From Capronia americana (taxonomy: Eukaryota > Ascomycota > Eurotiomycetes > Chaetothyriales > Herpotrichiellaceae), in assembly GCA_016110215.1 (NCBI GenBank), contig JADWQD010000011.1, positions 1,583,207 to 1,647,206 on the forward strand: a DNA stretch of 64,000 nucleotides, written 5' to 3'. How positions within the stretch are numbered: the stretch's first letter is position 1; the number at the start of each line of letters is the position of its first letter. A program made the position numbers and the translations under genes. Shown piece after piece: positions 41,094 to 52,280 of the stretch. The notes below the pieces were generated by a model. The model saw only the letters and a list, made by a program, of their open reading frames with translations, did not search any database and had not been told where the DNA came from.

Positions 41094-42786
41094 ATGATCC
41101 AAATACTCTCCGCGGGGTTGATCGCGTTGACTACCGCCTGGTCCACTTCAGCACAGACATCAAATCCGTCTTCAGTCGCTTGTGCTGAGCTTGCGAGTTT
41201 GTACTCTGAGTTCACAGTGTTCCCCAGTTCGACGAATGGTCCAAAAAATTACACGTTCCAAGTTACGAACTTCTGGGATAAACGATCTGATCTCGAGCCG
41301 ACATGCGTCTTCATCCCGTCCAATGCAGCCCAGGTGTCCTCCGGTGTCAAGATTTTCCATAAGCACGGTGCGCAGTTTGCTGTGCGTGGCGGCGGGCACA
41401 TGAATGTCGGTAGCATCCATTGTTGCCAGCCTGGACAGTGAGCTGACATATCCTGCAGTACCCGGGTTCCAACAACATCGACGACGGCGTTCTCATGGTT
41501 CTGGCAAATCTTACACATCGCAAAATTGCCGCCGATAAACTGACCATCGAGGTCGGTCCTGGCAATAGATGGGTTGACGTGTACGCCGAACTGGGTCCAT
41601 ACGGCCTGTACGCCATTGGCGGCCGATTGAAGACGATAGGGGTGCCGGGCCTGACCTTGATTGGAGGTTTCCATTATTTTAACAACAAATATGGCTGGGC
41701 CATGGATAACGCCGTCAGCTATGACATTGTTCTAGGAAATGGTAGCCAGATCACAGCGAACAACACGTCCCACAGAGACCTCTTCTGGGCTCTGAAAGGA
41801 GGAGCCAACAACTTCGGGATCGTCACCAAATTCATCCTGAAAACTCATGCCATCCCGCAGATCACCACGACTGTGCAAAGCTTCAACGAAAGTGCAGTGC
41901 CCGCCTTTATCAAAGCTGTCTGCGATTTTACGAAAGTGGATGACCCTTCCATTGGAGCGGGGGCCGTCATATCCATCCAATACAATGCCACCACCAAGGC
42001 CGTTGCGCCATCGATATTGGGTGTACAAGAGGGCAACGAGTCGCCTCCGTCACGATTCGAAAACTTCACGGCCATTCCAGCAGTACAATCGGTCCAGAAA
42101 GTGACAACTCCATTGAAGTGGGCGTCTACTCTGGAAACTCCCAATCAAATGTTTAGGTAAGTTCCTGCTGATGATACGCAGGCTTGATTCGTAGAATTTT
42201 GACTGACAGGGCACTTTTCGCAGGGTACAATTTGGCCACCACACGGTGAAACCTGATCCGGATCAGATTTACCAACTATATCACATTTGGAAAGGCGCGG
42301 TAGACCAAATTGCAGACGTTGAAGGACTGTATCCAACGTTTGTCTTGAATACCATGGCCAAGAGTGCCAACACGGTCGCGAAAACCAACGGGGTGGGGAA
42401 TGTTTGGGGGCTGAACGATGATGAATCATGGATCTGTAAGTGCAGACTCTTCTCACCGTTCTTTCTTGCTGCAGCTCTTCCACCGAAAGTTGGGCATTAC
42501 TGATCCTCTATCAGTATTCCAGATCTCGACAGCCTGGAGCCGTCCCGAAGACGACCTCAGGATGACCGCATGGTCCAAATCCCTGATCGAGCACATGCAC
42601 TCATTGAATAAGGCAAAGGCATTGTCTTCAGAGTTCCTCTACATGGGAGATGCCGGGGAGTTTCAAGATCCGTTCGCAGGGTTTCCGGTCGAGAACGTGC
42701 AGAAAATGAAAGCGATCAGGTCAACATATGACACCGACAAAGTGTTTCAGCAGCTGAATTGGGGTGGATTCAAGATGGGGTTTTAG
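41094..42786 (+). CDS. Secreted FAD-linked oxidoreductase (berberine-bridge-like)
   Basis: Four exons: 41094-41405, 41459-42156, 42224-42435, 42515-42786; 497 residues. Introns of 53, 67 and 79 bases keep frame; donors GTCGGT, GTAAGT and GTAAGT. A signal peptide (MIQILSAGLIALTTAWSTSA) is followed by the FAD_binding_4 fold: CVFIPSNAAQVSSGVKIF, then FAVRGGGHMN, whose His at about 102 is the expected 8-alpha-histidyl FAD anchor, joined by splicing to YPGSNNIDDGVLM. Later motifs are EVGPGNRWVDVYAEL, GVPGLTLIGGF, DIVLGNGSQIT, DLFWALKGGANNFGIVT and the closing YDTDKVFQQLNWGGF. The C-terminal BBE motif has no obvious second cysteine flavin link, so single attachment is likely. Family members oxidise sugars, alcohols or pathway intermediates; the substrate is unknown. 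It sits between two paralogous regulators. Confidence 0.92.
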
Positions 42787-43531
42787 ACATGTTCCGCTGC
42801 ACCAAGGATAATCTTCTTTTTGTTCTCCGAGGAGCTTGATGCAGGATGGAAAACCTACCGAGCCCTGAGAGGATGTGAAGTTGAAAAGAGGATGCCGGTG
42901 ATAGAAGCCTCACCTTCAGCTCGATCGTGTCAAGAAGAAACTAGCTTCGACAGCTTTTGATGGCTCACAAAGATTACAATGTTGCCATTTCAGCCTTGCT
43001 GTTTCCTTTTCCAAATAGGGTCCATCAAGATTGAGGGAAGCAGGCGCAGCACTTTTCAATTCTGAATAGGTGTGCCTGTGAATCCGGCATATCCCGGCGT
43101 CCTACTACTCCTTTCCGATTGTGATGCAGAGAATCATCGTCTGTCAAAACCAGGCCCAAGCTTTCTCCAGTAACCAAGGTTCAAAAGCTGCCCTCCGGAT
43201 GTCCGGAAATAGCGCCACCCGGTGCAACGTCACAGCCTCAGTGACTGATCGATAACGAATTACCAGCCACCTTTTACTTGGCCAAAGTTTTTTGCTTTCC
43301 AACAAAGTTTTTTGCTTTCCACCCAATTGGATGGCTTCTCCAGAGCCAATCATATCGATCGGCTTATTTGGCTACTGCCTGATCTCAGAGCTTCCGGGGA
43401 AGTTATCGCGAGTCTCAAGAGTTTGGATTCTGCCTGCGGGCCAACGCTTTCGCCGCCTGAAGATATATTCTCGCAGTCAGTTCTCATGGGTCACGAGGCA
43501 AAGCGATCTGGCCTTATGAATTTTGAAGCGT
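42787..43531 (+). promoter_or_regulatory. Intergenic region and promoter of regulator copy B
   Basis: No gene. It has an 18-base direct repeat (next entry) about 210 bases before the regulator start, and an in-frame upstream ATG is not needed by the model. Confidence 0.45.
43283..43320. repeat. 18-base tandem duplication in promoter region
   Basis: CAAAGTTTTTTGCTTTCC occurs twice, at 43283-43300 and 43303-43320, separated by two bases. Confidence 0.9.
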
Positions 43532-44823
43532 ATGGCGCGGAGAGGTCACAAGAAGTCCCGTCAAGGCTGTCTTGAATGCAAGAAGAGGCACATCAGAGTA
43601 AGTAAGTGGTTCCTTGCGTGAAGCCAAGAAATCACCGGTTGAATGACCCTCACAACTAGTGCGATGAGACACATCCCAGCTGTCAAAGATGCATCACCTC
43701 CGGCCGCACTTGCATCTACGCAAGTACACTTCCGAGGTCTCCCTCGGGGGCAGCACTCTCGGCTGCTTCTCAGGTTCTGTCGTCTGCTGAGTCCTCTTCG
43801 TGCTACTCACAGCTCGGTCAGGGGCTCTCCCCCAATCCTCAGCGGCCACGTCCGTCACCTGATTCAGCCGACCTCTCCGCCGGCGCGCCGACTCGGGATA
43901 TCAACATGCAACACCTCCAGCTCCTATATCATTACGAGCACGAGACCTGCACGACAGTCGGCTGTGGCCCCCCCCAGATCGACCTTTACCGCCGCACAAT
44001 CATCAATCACGCCTTGAATCGGCCCTGTCTCATGCAAGCAATACTCGCATTGTCCGCTATACATCTTTCAATAAAGCAGTCACAACATTCTGCTTTCTAT
44101 CGCAGCGCAAGCACGAGCCTGCAGTCCTCTGCGCTGGAGGGTTTCCGATCAATCTTTCCAAATGGTGTGGACCGCTCAAACGTACTAGACGTCCTTCTCT
44201 TCCAACACGTGATTGCGCTGCATGTTTTCTGTGACACCTTTAACACTCTTGGTGATGATTTCAATCAGTTTCTTGATCGCCTGCTCGGCTGCATACGGCT
44301 GCTGCGAGGGATGAGCTCAGTGGTTCAGACCTGGTGGGATTTTCTTGCGCAGTCGGAAATTGGCATCATTATCCAGACGTCTCACACTCACATAGAGGAG
44401 ACATCGCACAGCTCGCTAGGTGAATGCGACAAGCTCCGCGAACTCATCAGTGCCGCCGACCTCTCTCCTGGATCGATCGAGGTCTGTCAAATATCGTGTT
44501 CTCAGCTGCAAGCTCTTTTTGACGCCGAAAATGCCCTTGGAGAAGTCCCAATGGAGAGCACGAATATGCTCTTTGCCTGGCTGATCAATTTATCGTCCGA
44601 GTATCTCGAGCTGCTGGAATTGCGAAGACCCGAAGCTCTGTTGTTGTTGGCCTACTATGCTGTCATTCTGCATCGCAGAAGGGCCAGTTGGGTCATTAGC
44701 GGCGCCGGCCGGAAACTGTTGAAGCATATCAATAAGTATCTAGGCAGCCGGTGGGAACAGTGGATGGTCTGGCCGATGAACTTTATGGACGCTCATGGCA
44801 GTGCGACGACGACTCCTGATTGA
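43532..44823 (+). CDS. Zn2Cys6 transcription factor, UPC2-like type (copy B)
   Basis: Two exons, 43532-43597 and 43660-44823, 409 residues. The 62-base intron (GTAAGT...CAACTAG) interrupts the zinc cluster exactly where copy A is interrupted: CLECKKRHIR joins CDETHPSCQRC, giving Cys 13, 16, 23, 30, 33 and 40. A Ser/Pro-rich linker leads to the helical domain: MQHLQLLYHYEHETC, LMQAILALSAIHLSI, LLFQHVIALHVFCDTF, LDRLLGCIRLLRGM, LRELISAADLSPGSIEVC, RRPEALLLLAYYAVILHRRR, matching copy A throughout at a moderate level. The MxHLxLxxHY start of the domain is typical of UPC2/ECM22-like and mould sterol or secondary-metabolite regulators. It is transcribed in the same direction as the oxidase 745 bases upstream. 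Complete and apparently functional. Confidence 0.9.
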
Positions 44824-45424
44824 TCTATTTCATGACTGCCTTGTGCCGTTGTTGCGATAAAACTCAAAACAACTTGATCACGCAACTAAGGACACCCACA
44901 ATTCTGCATGTTCTCACAATTGCCGTTGACGGGCTCATTACCCACGGCTGAGGACATCGCAGAAGTGAAATGAAGGGGAAAAGCGCCCCTCATTTGGCGG
45001 AACAGCCTAAAAGCCAATGCGTCGATGCTTGGATTTATCGGGGTCATCGACTATGAACCATCGAATTGGACTTCGCGACTGAAATCCATACGTGGGAGGA
45101 CCAGTTGCAAGCTCTTTGTGTGTCCTTTCACTGCTTCTCGGCTCTCAATGCTCTCTGTGTCGCAGCACTCGACCAACGACGAAGAGCATCGGCCTCTTGT
45201 CAGTCAACACAGCCTTTGGACCTACCGGATATCAGGCGCTTCCATCTCTGGGGCCAAGGGTGAAGGAATCTGTGCTCGGGTGCTTTTGGCTTTTCCGTTC
45301 ACGTCACAGGAGCCTCTTACTCAAGGCATTCAGCAGAAGCCATGGAGGCAAAGTTATTGCAGGGCAGAAATCACACTCCCAACGCCTAGAACCTACACAA
45401 TTGCCACACCAAGGATGATCAGAC
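44824..45424. other. Intergenic region between convergent genes
   Basis: Overlapping plus-strand frames at 45025-45453 lack a domain; one reads WEDQLQALCVSFHCFSALNA but starts at TTG and is only 65 codons. No gene is called. Confidence 0.45.
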
Positions 45425-46498
45425 TCAATTTGCTCCGTCCTGCCGATTCGTGATCACAATCCACAGAACTCGGTTCGCCACCTTCGTCTCCTTACGATCA
45501 ACTTTTCCGAGTTTCTTTTCCTTCTTCGCGGGATCCTCCTCTTTGACCCATTTTGAGCGCGCCTTCATTATGTTCTTGCTCTCCCTCTCATTGAGCCATC
45601 GGACCGCTTTTGACCCTACCCGGCCGACATCAAATCGACGTTTGGTCTCAGATTCTGTTCCCCGGCCGCCTCCTTCCGGCATCGTCAGGGGTGCAACAAA
45701 GCCCGACAGGGCATCCAGTCTGCGTTGATAAACCGGGTCCTTGTACCCACTGCAGCGGTCAGAGATTGTAGCATCCTCGTTGTTCTCGCCATTGGACGAT
45801 TCACGTGAGTCATCCAGGTCGTCGACGGCTTCATCGGGGACGAGAGGTGGCAAAACGAGCCGAAGCTTTGCTGCTATCTTGGGATCGCTTTCCGGAGCCG
45901 CTGTACCGCTTGCTGGTTGTGTATACTCGATGGCCTCGAGCATTTTCCCCGTAGGTACCACCTTCATCTCCAGACCTCTGGGTAGGAAGGAAGTAGCGTT
46001 TGCCTTTCGGACGTATTTTCTCACACGGTACCAAGATAGCCCGGCTGAGAGGCCTGCCGACAGGATCTGTAGGCCTCCTCCGACAACCTGGATGGGGAGT
46101 ACACCTTGTGCGCCCACCAGACACCCCCCAACCACGAAAGTCAATTGCAGAACGGGATTGGATACGAGAGCGGAGTTGACGTCGGCAACGAAGCGCTCGA
46201 ACTCGGCTTGTGAGATCTTCTGGTGTTCTAACTGTTGGCTGTATGCCCAGGTGGGGAATGGTGAAAGCGACTTGATGTTGAAGAGATTACTGGTTTCTGC
46301 AAGGACCTCGTCAGCGCAAGCAACGGTGATGGGGAAACAAGGGCCTGTACGAGGTATGACAATGGGTTTGAGAAGGCCTGAGTACGTCGGCACCGGAGCA
46401 TCTGAACTGGTCTCGAGATCTGGGTGTTTCATGGAATTTGTGACCGGTTCTGTCGCAGCGTCATTTGCCCTGCGACTTGAAAGCGTTGTGATGTCCAT
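45425..46498 (-). CDS. Fungal protein of unknown function with hydrophobic core and basic C-terminus
   Basis: Single exon, 357 residues from the ATG at 46498 (MDITTLSSRR); the frame is open further upstream to 46852 but that part looks untranslated. Visible parts: a polar N-terminus; VIPRTGPCFPITVACADEVL; FPTWAYSQQLEHQKISQAEF then ERFVADVNSALVSNPVLQL; a Gly/Ala/Val-rich hydrophobic stretch at about 118-150 (FVVGGCLVGAQGVLPIQVVG, LQILSAGLSAGLSW) that could be one or two membrane helices; WYRVRKYVRKANATSFLPRG; and a strongly basic tail (KKEKKLGKVDRKETK). The pattern 'VIPQR-P...FVxDLNxAxxxxPxLQxxxxxG' is common to an uncharacterised ascomycete family, recognised here from memory. No function is offered. 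Confidence 0.7.
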   Translation of the reverse strand: MDITTLSSRRANDAATEPVTNSMKHPDLETSSDAPVPTYSGLLKPIVIPRTGPCFPITVACADEVLAETSNLFNIKSLSPFPTWAYSQQLEHQKISQAEFERFVADVNSALVSNPVLQLTFVVGGCLVGAQGVLPIQVVGGGLQILSAGLSAGLSWYRVRKYVRKANATSFLPRGLEMKVVPTGKMLEAIEYTQPASGTAAPESDPKIAAKLRLVLPPLVPDEAVDDLDDSRESSNGENNEDATISDRCSGYKDPVYQRRLDALSGFVAPLTMPEGGGRGTESETKRRFDVGRVGSKAVRWLNERESKNIMKARSKWVKEEDPAKKEKKLGKVDRKETKVANRVLWIVITNRQDGAN

Positions 46499-47348
46499 GG
46501 TTTGGTTTGTACGGACGTTGCAAGATTTTCTCCAGGCTCGACCTTTTCCAGTATCGTGATGTGTCGTCTTATTTTGCGGTTGAAGAAAGTCGTTCCGTCC
46601 CTTCGTGTTATATATAAACATATGAGAGGGTGTGAGCTGTCCCAACAAGCGGCGAGTCGCGCAGTCATCTTGACTATAATGAGAGAGTTCCGTCGAACGG
46701 CCGCATTGCTGAACGATAGAACCCGCAGCGCACCGCAAAGGCTTGTCAGCGTCCCTTGTTCGAGGCTGGATTGAGGCTGAGAGGATAATAGAGTGAAACG
46801 GACGAGCGAATCCGACATTGAGTACTGGTATCTGCCTTGAACTGCCCGGCACCTTTGAGGCATTGGCAGGGCATGAATCCGACGAATCCGACGAATCCGA
46901 CGAATACGCGCAGAATCCGGAGATGGCCCCTCACTCTCACACTTTATGAGGTATTGGCGCAATCCTAAGGCGGAGCCTCGTCTCCAAAACCCGCCACTCA
47001 AGTGCCCGCTCGAAACTTGAGATATTGTATCCGCGCAAATCGTTTAGCTGTGTACAGCGACAACAGGGAGATTACACCATTAAAAACTCCCCTAACGAGC
47101 GATTGGACTTCAACGAGATTGAACCGTGGAATCCGTCCATCGGAGCCATCTATTGTTTTAGAATGGCGGTCGGTGTGCCCGTCCGGCGCTTACAATGATA
47201 TTCTCCCGAGCTTTCGAGTGTGACGACTTATAAAAGGATGCTTTGCTGAAGTCACCCTGTTCATCTATCAATCAGTTTAGTTCAGAGATACCGGCACCAA
47301 CTAACTCCTCGGAAAGACCCAAGGCTCGGAAGTGAGAGATGCCTTAAG
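46499..47348. other. Intergenic region
   Basis: Holds the 5' leader of the minus-strand gene and the 3' region of the next. The only repeat is the GAATCCGAC array. No gene is seen. Confidence 0.5.
46875..46901. repeat. Nine-base tandem array (GAATCCGAC)3
   Basis: Three copies of a nonanucleotide, the last merging into GAATACGCG; it explains the repetitive FVGFVGF-type translation on the other strand. Confidence 0.85.
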
Positions 47349-48236
47349 TTATATGAAAATTTCGTGGTATATTGGCAGTAGCATTGCTGTCGCGAGGGGG
47401 AAAGGATCGAGGCATATCTCGATCAATTGGGGCCAATCGTCATCCCAGGAGAAGCTTGGGTTGCATAAAAAGTACTCGAAGTACCTGGGGTACCAACCGG
47501 CGTCCTCCCAGTCAACGATGGTTAGGTTGAAGTCAGCTTCGTCGCGTATGATCTTCTGCCCTGGTTTTTCCACGAGGATGTTTTTCCCCTGCACATCCCC
47601 ATGGGTAAAGGTAGGTTGGTGTCCGTTGAGGGATGCAGGAACATGTTTTCGGAGCCAATCGACGCGAGACATATGTTGATAATTTTCTGCACGTATTTGA
47701 CGGACCTTTTCTGCTAGGCCAAGGCATAATTGCTCTTCAGTGTTAAAGGGGCCATTCACAATCTCCTGAGGTTCCGGAGTCCAGAAGAGAAAGCATGGAA
47801 GAGGTCCACGATCAACACTCTCATAAAATGGAGGCGAGGGTGGTGAGAGAGATCTCATCTCGTCAAGAATTGTCCTGAGCTTGTTCAGAATCAGCTGCCG
47901 CTCACCATGCTGGAGATCTGGCCAGAGACAATCGAGCGTCTCCCCAGCGACGTATTGCATGACCAAATAAGCACTGCCCCATTCTTCGTACAAGGCGTAC
48001 ACCAACGGACTCGGAGTGGTGAGATTTTGATTGACGAAGATCATGTTCAGTCCTTCCTGGATACGGCGTCTTGTTTGTGAGCTTTGTTTGACGACATAAT
48101 GATCACCGACTCGAGCAACGTCGGAAGATCGGCCCGCAATCATAGACGTGGCATTTTCTATGTCGGTGGTGCTGGGGAGAGGAGCTGGCAGGAGGGAGGG
48201 ATCGCAAAAATAAGGTAGGGATGGAGGTTTCCACAT
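47349..48236 (-). CDS. Aminoglycoside-phosphotransferase (APH) family protein
   Basis: Single exon, 295 residues from the ATG at 48236 (MWKPPSLPYFC); another ATG at 48392 would add 52 residues that do not look like the family. Motifs in order: GDHYVVKQS with the ATP-binding lysine, SPLVYALYEEWGSAYLVMQY for the hinge, GETLDCLWPDL, the catalytic loop FTHGDVQGKNILV at about 207-219 (HGDxxxxN intact) and the metal-binding segment LTIVDWEDAGWYPRYFEYF at about 235. These are all the residues expected of an active small-molecule or protein kinase-like APH enzyme. Ascomycetes carry dozens of these with unknown substrates. Cytosolic; no targeting signal seen. Confidence 0.9.
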   Translation of the reverse strand: MWKPPSLPYFCDPSLLPAPLPSTTDIENATSMIAGRSSDVARVGDHYVVKQSSQTRRRIQEGLNMIFVNQNLTTPSPLVYALYEEWGSAYLVMQYVAGETLDCLWPDLQHGERQLILNKLRTILDEMRSLSPPSPPFYESVDRGPLPCFLFWTPEPQEIVNGPFNTEEQLCLGLAEKVRQIRAENYQHMSRVDWLRKHVPASLNGHQPTFTHGDVQGKNILVEKPGQKIIRDEADFNLTIVDWEDAGWYPRYFEYFLCNPSFSWDDDWPQLIEICLDPFPLATAMLLPIYHEIFI

Positions 48237-49785
48237 CGACCTTGCAGGGAAAGTTGTTTCAAGGGCGTCCTTGCAGGTGCACAAGATATAGTATTGGCCG
48301 ATAAGTAGATGATTTAATGTATTTGCCTCCGTCGCAGGAAATTTGGCTTGCCTGGGAGAACGACCGGTGTCTGCTGGAGCATGGGCGAGCATGGTCAAGA
48401 GTCTACGTCAGGAAGCTATTCCGATGATGTCCATTGTCGTGCCGTGGTAAGACTCAGCGGGCAAAGTTGGGGTTTCGAGGGCACGCGCTGGCTACGTTAC
48501 TGCCCTTAAGTCATCGTTGCGGCCTCCCCGGATTTAGACAGACAGCCACTTGTAAGCCTCAACTTGACTGCGCCGACGGCGCGCCAGTGCGTTCATATCG
48601 ACGTTACCGACAGAGAACCAGAGGGAGCGCGGCAGTACGAGTAGCCTGTTGGGCACGTCTTGAGTGAGATACTACAAGTTTTTCAGGACCATGTTTACCT
48701 CCTCCATGGGAAGTCGTTCCAGCGGAAGTTCACGCTCAACCGACATCTCGAGATTCATGTCTAGGCAGGTCGCTTTGCCAAACCCAACCCTTTCGGTGTC
48801 GAGTGACAGGCTGCACGACATGGCTGAAAGCCGAGGCGCACTACGAGAATCACTGCGCCACGGTGCATCACGTTTTCCATTGAGTCGTTGCATTCTTCGG
48901 CCTCATGCGACAATGGCATTCAGACGGTGTTGGAGGATGTTGTGACTCAAGGGGATGTAGCTTAGCAGCTGGCGCCATTACAAAGTACGGTCCTTCGGAC
49001 CACGGTGTCTCTTGTCAGCCTTGGATTTCGGTTTCATTCCCGTTGTCTTACAATATGAGGGCCTGTGGTTGTCGCGGCTGGAAAGGGTCAGTTCGGTTTG
49101 GGCTCCGACAACGCCTCCAAAATCTCCCTTCCCTGGTTCATGTCGGCTATGTGACATGGAGTCAGCCATTCCGTGCGGATTTTTTTCGATTAAGGTCTAT
49201 CTAAACCTGTTCATAACCTCAACAACTTCTGCACTGTTGCGGAAGATCTCCAGGATTAATCTTAGCACATCAAACACTAATCCTATCGATTTTCAGATCA
49301 CCCGAGTCAACGGACCGGTTCCGAGCCTACAGATTCAGACACTGTTCGCCTTCACCTGTTCCTCGAAGTCGTCAATGTCGAAGTTTTTTATGTTGTATCT
49401 GACTTCTGATATCTTCTTATAGGTTCTGGAATGGCCCTTTTGTCTGCTGAATCAATTCGTCCTGTTCAGCCAACAACAACAGGGGCAGGTTTGGGCCCAA
49501 CCGGATTCGGGTCACTAGCCAGCGCTCTCCGGGGCGATATATTCCAATCACCTTTTGCTGCCGCATGTTCCGACGGCACAGTGCTTTGGGGAGCGGTAGG
49601 TTGGCTGAACTAGTTTTGATCCACTTTAGTAAACTTGTCCATGCATGCCTGTGTCCTGGGCACTAACTGGCCTGAGCCGCCCTCTCTGGCCAGTCCTGCC
49701 ATGGCCAAGTTCTCTCCATAAGCTTCCTTTCTTCCTCGCCGTCGGCAAGCAGGAGATAGTTTTTCTTTTGAACTCGGTTGACTTT
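48237..49785. other. Intergenic region
   Basis: No gene supported in 1.5 kb. Short frames on both strands lack motifs. Confidence 0.5.
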
Positions 49786-50960
49786 TTAGAGAGTCTCAAA
49801 GTCATCGGGATCGACTCTCCCATCCGTGGGTAAGATTCCCGCCTCCTCAAACGCCCATAATGGTCTGGACGTAGTCTATATTCTCCAATTCTTTGTCATG
49901 TCTCTTCACTTCTTCCTCTTCAAAAGTGATCGGGCACGGTGGCAGGTCAGGCCCCGTCTCATTCCAACATTCTGCTATTCGGACCAATGAGGATCGGAGT
50001 TTATACATCTCACGATTCTTCCACGACCCACATACTACCTGCAAAGGCTCGACAACAGGAGTTGTGCGCGATGCGTTATGCATAATCGCAGAATAGAAGT
50101 GAGGGTTCCTCTTTGCTGCACGGACTTCGTAATATTTCTGACAGAGGGCGCTTTCATGAATCTTATCCGCCACTTGTCTGGCTTCTGCATCCAGACTGTC
50201 GTAGTTGCTTGGTCTCTCTGGCAAGACTAGTCCTGGCGGTAGAGGTTTAATATGTCGAACCATTCGCGGTATCTTCGCCTGTAAGATGAGAGGGGCAACT
50301 CTAGAGCCTTGCCAATCGATGATACTAGTTATATCATTCGTCTCAGGGTCAATAAAGACATTACTCAAATTGAGATCGGGGTGCGATAGAATTGGAGTCT
50401 CGAGGTATTCTGAATCCTTTGCACATCGTGAGAAGTAAGAGCTGGCCAAGAGGTATTTCTCAAGAAGCTCAAGCATCTCGCTCGGTTGCTCAGGCTCGTC
50501 GTCGTAGCGGAAGTAGTTCATTCGCGGGTTGACGTATTTGGTGACCCATTCCCGTTCATTTTTACCAAGATCTATGGCGTAGCTGACGAGATCTGTCCCT
50601 AATGCACGTTAACAGCAAAATCCTGAAAGGAAAAGGTCAAGCATCAGTAGCTTACATGGTCCTTTGTGAACATGCAGTCGTTCCCTTCCATCTTCCCACA
50701 ATGCTGGAAGGACTACAGGACCGATTGCGAACTTCTGCCTAGTATCTTCTGTAACCTTGGTGGGATGTTGCCACTCAGTAGGGATGTCTTCTTAATAGAA
50801 GAGGCAACTATGTGCTGCGAAGGACTTGGAGGTTAATAACCTTTCGAGATCAACTATCTGGTGAATAATTTTATTCTTTGCGTCCCGCTTAAGTGAATAC
50901 CAGCACTCGCTGATAAGGGTGCCTCTAGCCTTTTCCATAATTATGTATTCTAAACCAACT
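49786..50960 (-). pseudogene. AIM9-like phosphotransferase, decayed second copy
   Basis: Reading from 50960: VGLEYIIMEKARGTLISECW, then an in-frame TAA inside FY*EDIPTEWQ where the family has a codon for K or R, then FAIGPVVLPALWEDGRE. A conserved intron (GTAAGC...GCATTAG, about 60 bases) joins KGP to WTDLVSYAIDLG at the same place as in the intact copy at 23965-25722. The main exon keeps LSHPDLNLSNVFI and SIIDWQGSR. Near the 3' end a frameshift breaks VQTIM from WAFEEAGILPTDGRVDPDDF, which ends at a stop at 49786. The mitochondrial-type N-terminus is absent upstream of 50960. So it is 5'-truncated with one nonsense codon and one frameshift. The catalytic residues themselves are unharmed, which suggests recent decay. 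Confidence 0.8.
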
Positions 50961-51683
50961 ACGTTCGTTAATACGGAACTCTCTGATCAACGCGTTGGCC
51001 GCTGTCGATTTATCTCCCCGGGAAATTATCAATGAGAAAGCTACTTGTCTTATCCAAGAGTACCACAACACAACGGAGTCCCTTGCACTAGACCCCATCG
51101 CCTATAAACTCCTCACGGCATTAGCTTTGTTCGTCCCGCCAATAGAAGTAAATGAACAAGTACGAACGGCGGCCGCTAACTGTGACGCGATGCGACGTCA
51201 AAAACCGCGTTACACGAATGGCAACGTTAACGCCCGCAGATTGCTCCCTTTTTATCTCTTCGACACCATAAGGATTTGTTTTGATTGGCAACCAGATTAT
51301 ACGTACCCGCTCGCCGAGCGCGTCTAACTCCAAACTTTCTCGGCACATTTCAGACTCGTCCAATCCTTTGCATACGGCATGGGGCTTGATACCATGGCAA
51401 AGACGATATTTCCATGCTGGTCGGTATTAGAAAGCAGACCGTGATACTCGCGGACACATTTAGAGGACTTGGAAGCACGTAATGCCCTGTGATGGAAATC
51501 GGAATGCAAAGCCAAATGAGTCAACCCGCGATCGGCAGTGCACTCGAAATCCATGAATCCGATCGATTTGGGACGTAGATAAACGCCCAGCCCCCTCGGG
51601 CGAGAACAAAAACCGTCGGAAACCTTCATTTACTGCCGAAGTTCTTCTCTTTCGCATTCAATCGCACAGCCAGAGGAATCAGC
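50961..51683. other. Intergenic region
   Basis: A 110-codon plus-strand frame (50995-51327) has no domain and does not match the missing N-terminus of the phosphotransferase copy. No gene is called. Confidence 0.4.
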
Positions 51684-52280
51684 ATGGCTGAAGACAATCC
51701 CTTCTCTAGGGCTCTAGAGACGGCTTCCCCGCCTACGATCGACTTCGAATACACCTCCAAGTCACTCCCCTTTGTTCACCTCCATCCAATCTGGTGGCGA
51801 GAATTCGTCAGCTTCGACGCCCCGGGCCTAAATGCAGCTCAAGTCGATGTGCTACGCAAGGGTGGAAGGGCAGAGAAGTTTCTGGCTATCGTCTGCCAAT
51901 CTTCCGGTTTCGTGAAGTATGGTTTTGCAGCTTTATACCGGTTGAGACTCTTAGTCTACGCTTGGACTGCCGACTATAGGGTCACTTGCCAGACAGACGG
52001 CCGAGCCCTGCTTTGGCAAGCTCTACCAACCTGCTATGTTGGACCCATTGAAATTAAGGTCAAGGGCGGACTCATACACGAAGATGGAGAGTTTGTTTCA
52101 GGGAGTTTGACTTGTTGGGTGGTCCATGATGGTGAAACTGGAGGATGTTCTCTCAAGGAGATACCGGGAAAGGTGTTTACTTTCATGGTTGAAGACCTAG
52201 TATCAGGCGAGCTGGTGAAACTAAAAGGATGGAATGAGACGCCTTGGGATGTGTCTGGTGTGGGACGCCTCCGAAGCTGA
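51684..52280 (+). CDS. Hypothetical protein, 198 residues
   Basis: Open frame from an ATG at 51684 preceded by AGCATGG. I do not recognise a family. The translation looks like a soluble globular protein: aromatic-rich N-terminal third (FVHLHPIWWREFVSFDAPG), then LRKGGRAEKFLAIVCQSSGF, a stretch that alternates strand-like segments (YVGPIEIKVKGGLIHEDGEF, VSGSLTCWVVHDGETGG, KVFTFMVEDLVSGELVKLKG) and ends at RLRS. No signal peptide or membrane segment. It could be the whole protein or one exon of a longer gene. Confidence 0.5.
   Translation: MAEDNPFSRALETASPPTIDFEYTSKSLPFVHLHPIWWREFVSFDAPGLNAAQVDVLRKGGRAEKFLAIVCQSSGFVKYGFAALYRLRLLVYAWTADYRVTCQTDGRALLWQALPTCYVGPIEIKVKGGLIHEDGEFVSGSLTCWVVHDGETGGCSLKEIPGKVFTFMVEDLVSGELVKLKGWNETPWDVSGVGRLRS

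Noticed and set aside
45066..45263. Plus-strand frame with WEDQLQALCVSFHCFSALNA
   Set aside because: Starts at TTG, only 65 codons, no continuation in a neighbouring frame; kept as intergenic.
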